64,000 nucleotides of DNA from Curtobacterium sp. HSID17257 (GCF_003989515.1 NZ_RBLU01000007.1:1-64000); one strand, 5' to 3'; positions 25,264 through 33,951 are shown, counted from the stretch's first letter. Notes: a model not told the origin generated them from the sequence alone. A program made the numbers and translations.

Positions 25264-25692
25264 TCAGGCGGAGCGGACCTCGACGCCCTTCGCAGCGAGG
25301 CGCTCGGTCACGTGCCCGGGCAGCGGCGCGGCGGCGTACACGGTCGTCAGCGCCGGGAGGTCGAGCACGTCGTCCCAGTTCTGCGGGTCGTACCGGTCGT
25401 CGGAGCCGTCCCAGCCGGGGTGGACGTCCTGCAGGACCTCGAGGTCGGAGTCGACGGTGAGCTCCGTCACCAGCGCCAGGTGCGACGGCAGCAGGTCGAG
25501 GTCGTCGTAGTACTCGCGGGCGCGGTCGTCCTGCCCCTCGACGTCGAGGTCCTCGCCGCTGTCCTCGTCCTCGTCCCCGTCGTAGGGCTCGAGGACGCCG
25601 AGGTCGTAGCAGAGGACGTCGAGCACGAGCAGCTTCGCGTTGAAGTCGGCGAACTCGACGGGTTCTTCGGTGGTGTCGGAATCGTCGTGCAT
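25264..25692 (-). CDS. Acidic hypothetical protein
   Basis: A 142-aa cytoplasmic protein, strongly acidic (run GDEDEDSGEDLDVEGQDD near residue 40), with a leucine-rich N-terminal helix (FADFNAKLLVLDVLCYDLGVLEPYD) and a conserved-looking WDDVLDLPALTTVYAAAP segment. No confident family. ATG 25692 is chosen over an upstream codon because TACGCT lies 7 nt before it, the leaderless pattern used by many genes here. It converges on the glycosylase gene and is divergent from the APC permease. Confidence 0.7.
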   Translation of the reverse strand: MHDDSDTTEEPVEFADFNAKLLVLDVLCYDLGVLEPYDGDEDEDSGEDLDVEGQDDRAREYYDDLDLLPSHLALVTELTVDSDLEVLQDVHPGWDGSDDRYDPQNWDDVLDLPALTTVYAAAPLPGHVTERLAAKGVEVRSA

Positions 25693-25815
25693 GTCCCGGA
25701 GCGTAGCGACCGGCACCCGTGAGCGACCGCGTGATCAGGAGACGGGCGTGTTGCAGGCAGCGGCGATCTTCCTGTGAGAGTAGACAGAGTGCCATCCCTC
25801 GGGAAAGGCTGACGT

Positions 25816-27327
25816 ATGACCACCACCAAGTCGGACGCGACGCAGCAGGAGCAGCCCACGCTCAAGCGCGTCATCGGGCCCAAGCTGCTGCTGCTCTTCA
25901 TCGTCGGGGACATCCTCGGCACCGGTGTCTACGCACTCACCGGTCAGGTGGCCGCGGAGGTCGGCGGCGCCGCGTGGCTCCCCTTCCTCATCGCGTTCGC
26001 GGTCGCGCTGCTGACGGCGTTCTCGTACCTGGAGCTCGTGACGAAGTACCCGCAGACGGCGGGCGCCGCCCTCTACGTCCACAAGGCGTTCGGGATCCAC
26101 TTCGTCACCTTCATCGTCACGTTCATCGTGATGTGCTCGGGCATCACGTCAGCGAGCACGGCCTCTCGGGCGTTCGCGGCGAACCTCGGCGCCGGCTTCG
26201 GCCTCGAGCTGCCGAACGGCGTCGTGATGCTCATCGCGATGGGCTTCATGCTCGCGGTGATGGCGGTCAACTTCCGCGGAGTCAGCGAGAGCGTGAAGAC
26301 GAACGTCGTGCTCACCCTCGTGGAGCTGTCCGGTCTGGTGATGGTGATCCTCATCGGCTTCTGGGCGATCGCGGGTGGCAACGCGGACTTCTCGCGCGTG
26401 GTGATGTTCGACACCCCCGAGGACAAGTCCCTGCTGCTGTCGGTGTCCACCGCGACGTCGTTGGCGTTCTTCGCGATGGTCGGCTTCGAGGACTCGGTCA
26501 ACATGGCCGAGGAGACGAAGGACCCGTCGCGGATCTTCCCGAAGGTGATGCTCACCGGCCTCGGCATCACGGCGGTCATCTACGTGCTCGTGTCCATCTG
26601 CGCCGTCGCCGTGGTTCCGATCGGTGAGCTCGCGGGCAACGAGACGCCGCTCGTCACGGTCGTGCAGACCGCGGCGCCGGACTTCCCGATCGCCGACCTG
26701 CTGCCGTTCATCTCGATGTTCGCGGTGGCGAACACGGCGCTGATCAACATGATGATGGCGTCCCGACTGCTCTACGGCATGAGCAAGCAGGGGGTGCTGC
26801 CCGGGTTCCTGTCGCGGGTGTCACCGGCCCGCCGCACCCCGTCGACGGCGATCGTCTTCACCACCGTCATCTCGCTGCTGCTCATCGGATGGGTGTCGCT
26901 CGACCCGGACTCCCCCATCGTCGTGGTCCTCGGCGGCACCACCTCGCTGCTCCTGCTCTCGGTCTTCACGGTCGTGAACCTCTCGGTGCTGGTGCTCCGT
27001 CGGGACCGCGTCGGCCACAAGCACTTCCGGGCGGGAGTCGTGATCCCCGTGATCGGTGTCGTGACCTGCCTGTGGCTGGTGCTGCCGTTCTCGTCGGGCC
27101 GGGACCCGCAGCAGTACCAGATCGCCGGAGCGCTGCTCGGCCTCGGCGTCCTGCTCTGGCTCCTCACCTGGTTCACGCACGGTCGGAAGCAGACCGAGAA
27201 GGCACCGACCGGCCTCGTCACCGAGCCCACCGCTGTGGTCCCCCCGGGCACGGGTCACCGGCACCACGCGGACGGCGGCCACGCCGAGCGCACCGACGGG
27301 CGGCGTGACGACGGGCGGGACGGCTGA
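25816..27327 (+). CDS. APC-family amino acid permease
   Basis: A 503-aa transporter with twelve predicted helices. The first helix carries the APC substrate/ion motif GDILGTGVYALTG, helix 6 region is LAFFAMVGFEDSVNMAEETKDPSRIFP and the protein ends in a hydrophilic His/Arg-rich tail (HRHHADGGHAERTDGRRDD). It imports or exchanges amino acids; specificity is unknown. GGGAAAGG precedes ATG 25816. Its stop codon overlaps the start of a 31-codon membrane-peptide gene (TGATG), so the two are translationally coupled. Confidence 0.88.
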   Translation: MTTTKSDATQQEQPTLKRVIGPKLLLLFIVGDILGTGVYALTGQVAAEVGGAAWLPFLIAFAVALLTAFSYLELVTKYPQTAGAALYVHKAFGIHFVTFIVTFIVMCSGITSASTASRAFAANLGAGFGLELPNGVVMLIAMGFMLAVMAVNFRGVSESVKTNVVLTLVELSGLVMVILIGFWAIAGGNADFSRVVMFDTPEDKSLLLSVSTATSLAFFAMVGFEDSVNMAEETKDPSRIFPKVMLTGLGITAVIYVLVSICAVAVVPIGELAGNETPLVTVVQTAAPDFPIADLLPFISMFAVANTALINMMMASRLLYGMSKQGVLPGFLSRVSPARRTPSTAIVFTTVISLLLIGWVSLDPDSPIVVVLGGTTSLLLLSVFTVVNLSVLVLRRDRVGHKHFRAGVVIPVIGVVTCLWLVLPFSSGRDPQQYQIAGALLGLGVLLWLLTWFTHGRKQTEKAPTGLVTEPTAVVPPGTGHRHHADGGHAERTDGRRDDGRDG

Positions 27328-27422
27328 TGGAAGCGAGCGAGATCATCCTGGCGGTGTCCGTCGGGGTGATCGCCCTCATCTCGCTGTCGGCCGCCTTCCG
27401 CTCCGGGCGACGGCGAGACTGA
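27327..27422 (+). CDS. 31-aa single-helix membrane peptide coupled to the APC permease
   Basis: ATG 27327 overlaps the permease stop as TGATG. The 31 residues comprise a short acidic N-terminus (MEASE), one hydrophobic helix (about 6-23) and a basic tail (RSGRRRD), giving a single-pass peptide with N-out/C-in charge asymmetry. Small one-helix partners of this kind (the MetS class) are known to be co-encoded with actinobacterial NSS-family methionine/alanine importers, where they are needed for activity. Here the partner is an APC permease instead. The role as accessory subunit is inference from coupling and topology. Confidence 0.6.
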   Translation: MEASEIILAVSVGVIALISLSAAFRSGRRRD

Positions 27423-27614
27423 TCTCCGGAGGCCGGGCCGACCTGCGGACAGTGAGCGGCAGGCCGCGTGAGCGGCGGGCGGCGGGCCGGGTCCTCGGCT
27501 GCCGACACCCCCGATCGGGCGGCTGCGGTTCCCAGCCGACGCCCGTACGCTCGTCGTGCTCTGCACCCGACCGTCCGGCCCTCGCGACGGACCACCCGCC
27601 CGGAAGGACCCGCC

Positions 27615-28229
27615 ATGCGCCGCGCCGGCATCACCATCGCCTCGGTGTTCGGGGCAGGGGTGGTCGCAGCCGTCATCGGCGTGGTGGTCGTCGTCGTCAT
27701 CGCCGTGCATTCGCTGACCGGTGCAGCCAGGTCTGTCACCGCCGAACCCGCATGCCCGGACGTCCCCTCGCGGACCGTCGGCGGCATCGTGGTGCCCGCT
27801 GGACCGATCGCCGGCTTCTGCCAGGACCGTCTGGTGAACGCGGCGTACGTGATCGAGGCCGCACAGGCGCTCGGCATCGGCCCGCACACCCAGGCCGTCG
27901 GCGTGATGACCGCGATCGGCGAGTCGAGCCTGGTGAATCTCGACCACGGGGACGCCGCCGGACCGGACAGCCGCGGGCTCTTCCAGCAGCGCGACAACGG
28001 CGCCTGGGGCACCTACGAGCAGCGGATGGACCCGTACACGGCCGCGACGATGTTCTTCACGAAGCTCGTCAAGACGCCGGGGTGGAAGACGATGACCCCG
28101 ACCCAGATGGCGCATGCGGTGCAGATCAACGCGGACCCGGACCACTACGCGAAGTCCTGGCCGGAGGCGAAGGCTGTCGTCGAGGGGCTGACCGGCCAGA
28201 CCGTGCCGGACACCGCCCCGCAGGGCTGA
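27615..28229 (+). CDS. Secreted/membrane-anchored lysozyme-like protein
   Basis: A 204-aa protein with an N-terminal hydrophobic anchor (about 5-33) and an extracellular domain. The stretch AVGVMTAIGESSLVNLDHGDAAGPDSRGLFQQRDNGAWG contains a Glu in the helix-E-S-S context and a glycine/glutamine-rich turn as in goose-type lysozyme/SLT folds of actinobacterial cell-wall hydrolases; AATMFFTKL and HAVQINADPDHYAKSW complete the domain. Two Cys (ACPD and GFCQD) may pair. GGAAGGA precedes ATG 27615. The likely role is peptidoglycan cleavage; activity is not proven by sequence. Confidence 0.65.
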   Translation: MRRAGITIASVFGAGVVAAVIGVVVVVVIAVHSLTGAARSVTAEPACPDVPSRTVGGIVVPAGPIAGFCQDRLVNAAYVIEAAQALGIGPHTQAVGVMTAIGESSLVNLDHGDAAGPDSRGLFQQRDNGAWGTYEQRMDPYTAATMFFTKLVKTPGWKTMTPTQMAHAVQINADPDHYAKSWPEAKAVVEGLTGQTVPDTAPQG

Positions 28230-28231
28230 GG

Positions 28232-28672
28232 TCACCGCAGCACCGGCCCGAGTTCCTCGGCGTCGTGGAGCTCGACCATCGACGCTCCCGTCGCGTTCAC
28301 GACGACCTGCCCCCGGAGGCGCACCGCCCGCTCGGCGAAGGCGCACGCGCAGGCGTCGATCCACTCCCAGTCGACCGGGAACAGCTGGGTCTCGCCCGGC
28401 CGTTCCCACGCGAGCACCACCTCGGCCGCGGAGTTGTCGACGCAGACCTCGGCGACGAGCGTGGCGAAGTCCTCGACGTGCTCGTCCGGCTGCAGCGGCA
28501 GGTCGGACACGGGGAGCAGGAACGGCACCGGGATCGCCCGTTCGTCGAGGAAGAGCACCCAGCACTGTCTCCGGATCGGGCGTCCGACGACCCCGGAGAC
28601 GAGGGCGACGACGTCGGCGTCGGTGCGTGCGGACGTGGTGAACAGCTGGTCGAGCACATCGGTTCCTGACAT
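28232..28672 (-). CDS. Hypothetical protein
   Basis: A 146-aa cytoplasmic protein of unrecognised family, with alternating strands and helices (QCWVLFLDERAIPVPFLLPVSD, AEVVLAWERPGE, LFPVDWEWIDACACAFAERAV, RLRGQVVVNATGASMVEL). The fold pattern vaguely recalls the JAB/RadC-like sheet, but no metal-ligand set is present. ATG 28672 is preceded by CAGGCT plus 6 nt, a leaderless pattern. Its 3' end is 2 nt from the convergent lysozyme-like gene. Confidence 0.65.
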   Translation of the reverse strand: MSGTDVLDQLFTTSARTDADVVALVSGVVGRPIRRQCWVLFLDERAIPVPFLLPVSDLPLQPDEHVEDFATLVAEVCVDNSAAEVVLAWERPGETQLFPVDWEWIDACACAFAERAVRLRGQVVVNATGASMVELHDAEELGPVLR

Positions 28673-28766
28673 GCCCCGAGCCTGCGGGACGCCAGCGGCC
28701 GCGAGCAGCGCCGAGCAACGATCTGTGGACGCCGTCGCCGAAGTCGTCCGCTGTGCAGGAGGACGG

Positions 28767-29312
28767 TCAGAACCCGTGCTGGACCGCGGCGTCGACGAGC
28801 AGCAGCGCGGCGAAGAAGACGACGACCATCGCCGCGATCCCGACGAGTGCCAGGGGCCAGGCGAGCCGTCGACGGACGAGTCGCAGCACGCAGCCGACCA
28901 CCGTCCCGACGAACACGAGCGCGACGATGACCGGTCCGACGGTCACCACCCCGGTACCGAGGCCGGCGTCGCACGTGGTGCCGGGAGCGGCGCACGAGTG
29001 GAACGCCATCGACAGGAAGACGATGCCGCCCCCGGCGGCCACCGCCTCGACGGCGAGCAGGGCGAGCAGCAGCACCGTCGCCACCACGTCGACGACGTGA
29101 CGGGGCGTGCGGGCGGCGCCCCGAGCCTCCCGGCCGGACGACGCCGACGACGCAGACGGAGCCGGCGACGCCGACGCGGACGCGGACGCAGGTGAACCCG
29201 GCAATGCAGGCGGAGCCAGCGACGCAGCCGACGCCACCGCCGCGTCCGACCCGGCCACGTCGACGGGCCCGGACGACAGGTCCGGGTCCTGCGATGCAGC
29301 CGGGGCGGACAT
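28767..29312 (-). CDS. Hypothetical membrane protein with disordered N-terminus
   Basis: A 181-aa protein with a Ser/Ala/Pro-rich cytoplasmic N-terminus (about 1-75) and three to four hydrophobic helices (VVDVVATVLLLALLAVEAVAAGG; VVTVGPVIVALVFVGTVVGCVL; LAWPLALVGIAAMVVVFFAALLL) with an extracytoplasmic Cys pair (SCAAPGTTC). No family is recognised. ATG 29312 overlaps the stop of the upstream DoxX gene (TGATG), so both form one operon. A longer upstream frame exists inside DoxX and is discounted. Confidence 0.65.
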   Translation of the reverse strand: MSAPAASQDPDLSSGPVDVAGSDAAVASAASLAPPALPGSPASASASASPAPSASSASSGREARGAARTPRHVVDVVATVLLLALLAVEAVAAGGGIVFLSMAFHSCAAPGTTCDAGLGTGVVTVGPVIVALVFVGTVVGCVLRLVRRRLAWPLALVGIAAMVVVFFAALLLVDAAVQHGF

Positions 29313-29698
29313 CAGCGCCCCGTACCGGACCCGCGCGTCGACCAGAGCGCCGCCCAGATGAGCAGCGGCTGCCCGAACAGGCGGGCGACCCGCTTCTCGT
29401 CCGAGTCGAGCCCGAACGCATCGCGCCGGTTGACCCACTGCGACAGGTTCCCCGGGAAGATCACCGTGAAGAACAGCGCCGCGATCGTGCCGACGGTCTT
29501 CCGGCGGCTGCGCGGCGTGACCAGGAGCGCGCTGCCGAGCCCGATCTCCGCCACGCCCGAGGCCAGCACCGTCGTGTCCGTGTCGAGCGGCACGAAGTCC
29601 GGCACCTGGGCGCGGAAGTCACGGCGGGCGAAGGTGAGGTGGCTCGTGCCGGCGAAGACGAGCGCGGCACCGAGGAGGACACGGACGAAGGAACGCAT
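29312..29698 (-). CDS. DoxX-like small membrane protein
   Basis: A 128-aa integral membrane protein with about four helices. FVRVLLGAALVFAGTSHLTFARRDFRAQVPDFVP is the typical DoxX-family N-terminus, followed by LASGVAEIGLGSALLV and FFTVIFPGNLSQWVNRRDAFG. Family members are linked to thiosulfate oxidation or redox balance at the membrane, without a firm biochemical role. ATG 29698 is chosen because CACGAT lies 6 nt upstream (leaderless) and the family begins here. Confidence 0.75.
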   Translation of the reverse strand: MRSFVRVLLGAALVFAGTSHLTFARRDFRAQVPDFVPLDTDTTVLASGVAEIGLGSALLVTPRSRRKTVGTIAALFFTVIFPGNLSQWVNRRDAFGLDSDEKRVARLFGQPLLIWAALWSTRGSGTGR

Positions 29699-29811
29699 GC
29701 CCCCATCGTGCTCGCTCCCACGAGAACCGTCCGGCGCGTCGGACGGCAGCGCGCGACGCGGCGGTCGAGGCATGCTGGCACGCTGCCTTCCACCTCGGTA
29801 GGTTCGGACCC

Positions 29812-30144
29812 ATGGCAGCCGTCGCTCGCGACCACGAACCGCCCGCCGTCCTCGCGACCGTCGCCGTGCTGCTCGCTCCCCTCTCGCTCTGGATGGGCAT
29901 CATCGTGCCCGCCGCCGACATGGTGCGGCACGTGCTCCTCGAGGCCGTCTTCGGCATCGTCTGCGTGCTCTGCGGCCTCCGCGCGGTGCGCCTCGCCGGT
30001 CGTCGACGAGCGGTGCGCGTGTGGGCGTGGATCGGGCTGGTGCTCGGTGCGCTCGGCCTGGTGATGATGACCTGGCAGCTGCTCGCCTTCGCGACGGACG
30101 GCGGCTTCCCGCCGCCGTTCTGGTCGCCCTACGCGCGTCGCTGA
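29812..30144 (+). CDS. Small DUF4190-like membrane protein
   Basis: A 110-aa protein with three hydrophobic helices (VLATVAVLLAPLSLWMGIIVP; HVLLEAVFGIVCVLCGLRAV; VWAWIGLVLGALGLVMMTWQLL). The G-R-R-R-A-V-R-V-W-A-W-I-G-L-V-L-G segment matches the small DUF4190-type membrane proteins common in actinobacteria. TAGGTT plus 7 nt precedes ATG 29812 (leaderless). It is divergent from the DoxX operon. Function is unknown. Confidence 0.65.
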   Translation: MAAVARDHEPPAVLATVAVLLAPLSLWMGIIVPAADMVRHVLLEAVFGIVCVLCGLRAVRLAGRRRAVRVWAWIGLVLGALGLVMMTWQLLAFATDGGFPPPFWSPYARR

Positions 30145-30220
30145 CGGCGGGCGGGCAGCACCGGTCGACGGCCTGGAGGCGCGGCGGACGTCCGCCCCGA
30201 TGGTCCGGCTCGACGTGCGG

Positions 30221-30712
30221 TCACCAGCCGAGGGTGCCCGGCCCGCCCTTGAACGGTCCGACCACCCGCGAGGTGATCCACCCGCCGTAGAAGTCGCCCT
30301 CCTGCGCCTGCACGACCTCGCCGCCGACCTCGCAGGAGTCCACCGCCGACGGGTAGATCGCGATCCGGTCGCGCAGGTCCTCGTACCCGGGCTCCGGCGT
30401 CGGGTAGTTCCACGCCGCCCGGGGCGCGACGACCCCGTCCCCGCCGAGCACGTCGAAGTAGCGTGCACGCCCCTTGAACTCGCACATGCTCGACCCCTGC
30501 GCCGGGCGCAGCTCGACCCCCGTCATCGGCACGTAGTAGACCGGCGGGTGCGAGGTCTCGAGCACCCGCACCGCATCGGTCGTGTCGACCACGACCGCAC
30601 CTCCGAGCCGCACCACGACCCGTTCGGGGACGGCCTCGACGGCGGGAGGACGCGGGTAGTCCCAGACGGACTCCTGACCGGGACCGGGTTCGACACGAGC
30701 TGCACGACGCAT
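30221..30712 (-). CDS. DUF427 domain-containing protein
   Basis: A 163-aa cytoplasmic protein. RESVWDYPRPP-like N-terminus (here QESVWDYPRPPAVEAV), the VVVDTTDAVRVLETSHPPVYYVP strand pair, CEFKGRARYFDV and the terminal AAWNYPTP...RIAIYPSAVDSCEVGGE are the diagnostic DUF427 blocks, forming a beta-tent fold. The Cys and His residues are conserved in the family but no reaction is established. The start ATG 30712 follows TAGACC by 7 nt. It is divergent from the second APC permease, with 46 nt between the starts. Confidence 0.85.
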   Translation of the reverse strand: MRRAARVEPGPGQESVWDYPRPPAVEAVPERVVVRLGGAVVVDTTDAVRVLETSHPPVYYVPMTGVELRPAQGSSMCEFKGRARYFDVLGGDGVVAPRAAWNYPTPEPGYEDLRDRIAIYPSAVDSCEVGGEVVQAQEGDFYGGWITSRVVGPFKGGPGTLGW

Positions 30713-30758
30713 ACAGCCGGGTCTACCACCACCGCCGCAGAAGGAGCAGAGTGGGCGC

Positions 30759-32168
30759 GTGACGACGACGACACAGGGGATCTTCCGGCGGAAGCCCATC
30801 GAGACCATCGACGACGGACCCGAGGGCGAGGGCGGCCTGAAACGGCACCTCGGCCTGTGGCAGCTGACGGCCATCGGCATCGGCGGCATCATCGGCGCGG
30901 GCATCTTCACGCTCGCCGGCACCGTCGCGAACGGTGTCGCCGGGCCCGCCGTCCTCATCAGCTTCCTCATCGCCGGGGTCGCGAGCGCGGCCGCCGCGTT
31001 GTCGTACGCGGAGTTCGCCGGACTCATCCCGAAGGCCGGCAGCGCCTACACCTACGGGTACGCCGTGCTCGGCGAGGTCGTCGGGTGGTTCATCGGCTGG
31101 GACCTGCTGCTCGAGTACACGGCCATCGTCGCCGTCGTCGCGATCGGCATCTCCGGCTACGTCGGCTTCCTGGTCGGGCAGTTCGGCATCGACCTGCCCG
31201 CGTGGATGCTCGGCGCGCCCGGGACCGGTGACGGGCACGTGGTCGACGTGTTCGCGATCCTGCTCTGCCTGCTCACCGCCTTCGTCCTGACCCGGGGCAT
31301 CCGGAGCGCCGCCCGCTTCGAGCTCGTCGCCGTCGCGATCAAGGTCGGCCTCGTCGTGCTCATCGTCGTGCTCGGGGTGTTCCACATCAACAGCGCGAAC
31401 TACTCGCCGTACTTCCCGTTCGGCTTCGGCGGCGTCATGACCGGCGCCGCGACCGTGTTCTTCGCCGTGTTCGGCTACGACGCGATGTCCACCGCCGCCG
31501 AGGAGTCCACCGACGCCCGGAAGCACATGCCGAAGGCGATCCTGCTGTCCCTCGGCATCGCGATGGTCCTGTACGTCCTGGCGACCCTGGTGCTCACCGG
31601 CATGCAGAAGTACACCGACATCGACCCGGCCTCGGGGTTCTCGTCGGCGTTCGCGTCGGTCGGGCTCGGCGGGGTCGCGAACGTCATCGCGATCGGTGCC
31701 ATCGTCGGCATCGTGACGGTGCTCGTCACCTTCATGCTCGGTGCCTCGCGCGTCTGGTTCTCGATGAGCCGCGACGGGCTCATGCCGAAGTGGTTCGCGA
31801 AGACCGACCCGAAGCGGCACGTGCCGACCCGGGTCACCTGGATCCTGGGCATCGCGTCGGCGGTGCTCGCCGGGGTGCTGCCGATCGGCGTCGTGGCGGA
31901 GCTGACGAACATCGGGATCCTGCTCGCGTTCGTCGTGGTCTGCTCGGCGGTGATCGTGCTGCGCTACCGGCAGCCCGACCTCGACCGGCAGTTCAAGCTC
32001 CCGTTCATGCCCGTCGTACCGATCATCGGTGTCGTCGCGTCGCTGTGGCTCGTGACGTTCCTGCAGTGGGAGACGTGGGTGCGGTTCGCGATCTGGTTCG
32101 CGATCGGGCTCGGGGTGTACTTCGGGTACTCGCGGAAGCACAGCAAGCTGGCCACGGAACAACGCTGA
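30759..32168 (+). CDS. APC-family amino acid permease (cationic amino acid transporter-like)
   Basis: A 469-aa transporter with twelve predicted helices. Helix 1 has the conserved GIGGIIGAGIFTLAG, followed by FAGLIPKAGSAYTYGYAVLGEVVGWFIGWDLLLEY and FFAVFGYDAMSTAAEE, as in CAT/YfnA-type permeases, and a C-terminal RQPDLDRQFKLPFMPVVPIIG block. It moves amino acids across the membrane by proton coupling. CAGAGT plus 6 nt precedes GTG 30759 (leaderless). A strong hairpin follows the stop codon. Unlike the APC gene at 25816, no small-peptide gene overlaps its end. Confidence 0.88.
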   Translation: MTTTTQGIFRRKPIETIDDGPEGEGGLKRHLGLWQLTAIGIGGIIGAGIFTLAGTVANGVAGPAVLISFLIAGVASAAAALSYAEFAGLIPKAGSAYTYGYAVLGEVVGWFIGWDLLLEYTAIVAVVAIGISGYVGFLVGQFGIDLPAWMLGAPGTGDGHVVDVFAILLCLLTAFVLTRGIRSAARFELVAVAIKVGLVVLIVVLGVFHINSANYSPYFPFGFGGVMTGAATVFFAVFGYDAMSTAAEESTDARKHMPKAILLSLGIAMVLYVLATLVLTGMQKYTDIDPASGFSSAFASVGLGGVANVIAIGAIVGIVTVLVTFMLGASRVWFSMSRDGLMPKWFAKTDPKRHVPTRVTWILGIASAVLAGVLPIGVVAELTNIGILLAFVVVCSAVIVLRYRQPDLDRQFKLPFMPVVPIIGVVASLWLVTFLQWETWVRFAIWFAIGLGVYFGYSRKHSKLATEQR

Positions 32169-32189
32169 AGCTCCTCGCCCGAGGGCGAC

Positions 32190-32224
32190 GGTGTGCGTGC
32201 TCCCGTCAGGAGAGCACGCGCACC
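32190..32224. terminator. Bidirectional hairpin terminator between convergent genes
   Basis: A 13-bp stem with one mismatch (32190-32202 with 32212-32224) and a 9-nt loop lies 22 nt after the APC stop and 8 nt before the end of the convergent gene. It can serve both directions. Confidence 0.65.
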
Positions 32225-32231
32225 GCCGGTC

Positions 32232-32588
32232 CTAGTCGAGCCAGCGGACCTCGGTCGGATCGGGCACGAGTCCCTCCGCCCAGTCGACGTCCTTCGGCGC
32301 TCCGTCCCCCGACGGGTCGGTGATGTCGGACACCCACGCTTCCGTCGCGAGCCACTGCGCCGTCTCGCCGCCGAAGAGCGCCGAGTACTCCCGCAGGAGG
32401 TAGCGCCGGCCGAGCACCGGACCGCCGGGCCGGTCCCGGTAGAGGATGATCGCTGCGTCCGGCGGCTGGACGCCGCCAGCCACCCACTCCATGCCGTCAG
32501 ACAGGAGCTCGCTGTCGCGGAAGCGGGCACGCACAGCGTCCACGAACTCGTTTGCGAACGGCTCGTCGATCGTCTGGGTCGTACTCAT
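32232..32588 (-). CDS. Hypothetical protein
   Basis: A 118-aa soluble, acidic protein (VRARFRDSELLSDGMEWVAGG; AIILYRDRPGGPVLGRRYLLREYSALFGG; SDITDPSGDGAPKDVDW). The family is not recognised; the aromatic-rich C-terminus (ending VRWLD) suggests a compact domain. ATG 32588 is preferred over the upstream codon because CATGAT lies 7 nt before it. It converges on the APC permease gene across a hairpin. Confidence 0.6.
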   Translation of the reverse strand: MSTTQTIDEPFANEFVDAVRARFRDSELLSDGMEWVAGGVQPPDAAIILYRDRPGGPVLGRRYLLREYSALFGGETAQWLATEAWVSDITDPSGDGAPKDVDWAEGLVPDPTEVRWLD

Positions 32589-32706
32589 GACCGCCATCAT
32601 GAGCAGTCTCCGGCCGTGCTGTCACCTCCGCCGGCAGGCCGTCGTCACGCCTCGCCCGTGCTGGGTACTCGCGTCGTCCTCGCTCCTCGGTCGGTAGTGT
32701 CGACCC

Positions 32707-33631
32707 GTGGTGGGGGAAGCAGCACGGGTCACCGATACCGTGCGTCCGGTGACGGTCCGCGGAGGTGTCGTCGCGCCGATCGCCTGGACGGCACTGTGCA
32801 CGGGCGTCCTCGCGCTCGGAGTCTGGCTGGCCTCGACCCGAGCGGTGTTCGGTGGCGCCTGGTTCACCCAGCTGTGGACGAGCGGCCTGCTGCTCGCCTT
32901 CGGTGTGCTCGGCCTGTACATGAGCGTCGGGAGCATCCGGAACCGCATCCGCGTGTTCCCGGATCGACTCGAGGTGGTGCCGCACCTGCGGCGGACCCGG
33001 ACGATCTCGCCCGGAGAGCTCGTCGAGTTCAGCGCATCGGGAACGGGCAACACCACCATCCGCGGCCGGACCGCGCGTGGTTGAGGCTTCTCCACCGACC
33101 GGTTCCACCGCAACCACGACGTCCTCGTCCACTGGCTCGAACAGAACGCCACGGAGCCGTGGACGGAGTTCACGACCTTCTTCGACAATCTCACCGCGGA
33201 CCGGAAGCCGAGACAGGTGCGCAACGTGCTGTTCACGCTGTTCTCCCTCTGCTTCTTCGTCACGACGCTGTCGGCGATCCCGGGGCTGTTCGTCATGGTC
33301 GCCTACGACGACGCACACCAGGAGCAGGTGACCTGCACGATCACGTCAGCGCGAGCCGTCACCGTGTCGAACCGGTCAGCCAAGGGTGCCGGTTCCTCGC
33401 ACCCGGCCGTGTCCCTCGAGACGACCGACTGCGGGCACCTGACCCTGTCGCGGCGCATCTACTCCGACAACCGCGACGCCGTCGCACGGGCGGTACAACC
33501 GGGCTCCCGGCCCCTACCGACTCACCGTGGGCGGTGGGAGCTTCTGGCTCCGGCAACACGCGTCCGTGCCCGTCCCGGAGCCGACGGTCTACAGCATCGA
33601 CGGGCCCGCCGCAGGCGCAGCCGAACGCTGA
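32707..33631 (+). pseudogene. Broken two-helix membrane protein gene (in-frame TGA plus C-run frameshift)
   Basis: TAGTGT plus 6 nt precedes GTG 32707. The first part encodes two helices (VAPIAWTALCTGVLALGVWLAS; LWTSGLLLAFGVLGLYMSVG) and a PH-like strand region (IRVFPDRLEVVPHLRR). TGA at 33082-33084 interrupts ...RTARG*GFSTDRFHRNHDVLVHWLEQ, where the same frame continues with clear coding character and a third helix. At the C4 run 33511-33514 the frame shifts; removing one C restores PYRLTVGGGSFWLRQHAS and a natural stop at 33629. Two independent lesions make it a pseudogene unless the sequence is in error. Confidence 0.7.
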
Positions 33632-33645
33632 TCAGCGATCCCGCG

Positions 33646-33951
33646 CTACTCCGCCACCACCCACACGTGCTGCGCCTGCCACCCCTCCGGCACGGTGTTC
33701 CGGTAGGCGGCCAGCGCCGCCTCGTAGTTCGGCCCGGACGCCTCGTGCTCTCGCGTCTCGCTCGACCGCGCGGTCGCCTTGATCGTGGTCTCCCCCGTCG
33801 CCTTGCTCTCGACCGCGTTCGTCTGCGTCAGCGCGAACCCGTCCAGGTCGAGTGCGGCGACCGCTGCCTCCTTGGCCGCCACGACGGAGTCCGCGTAGCC
33901 CTCGGCCTCGCGCGTCTCGGTCGAGCGGATCATGCCTCGCAGTGTCGTCAC
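33646..33951 (-). CDS. Hypothetical small protein
   Basis: A 101-aa soluble protein with a helical N-terminal half (TETREAEGYADSVVAAKEAAVAALDLDGFAL) and SSETREHEASGPNYEAALAAYRNTVPEGWQAQHVWVV at the end. The motif S-[ST]-E-T-R-E occurs twice (MIRSTETREAEG and ARSSETREHEA), indicating an internal duplication. No family is recognised. GTG 33951 is chosen because CATACT precedes it by 6 nt; an internal ATG at 33933 is the alternative. Confidence 0.6.
   Translation of the reverse strand: MTTLRGMIRSTETREAEGYADSVVAAKEAAVAALDLDGFALTQTNAVESKATGETTIKATARSSETREHEASGPNYEAALAAYRNTVPEGWQAQHVWVVAE

Noticed and set aside
30723-32162. 479-codon minus-strand frame opposite the APC permease
   Set aside because: No domain resemblance and typical shadow composition (His/Asp/Arg-rich); the plus-strand permease is unambiguous.
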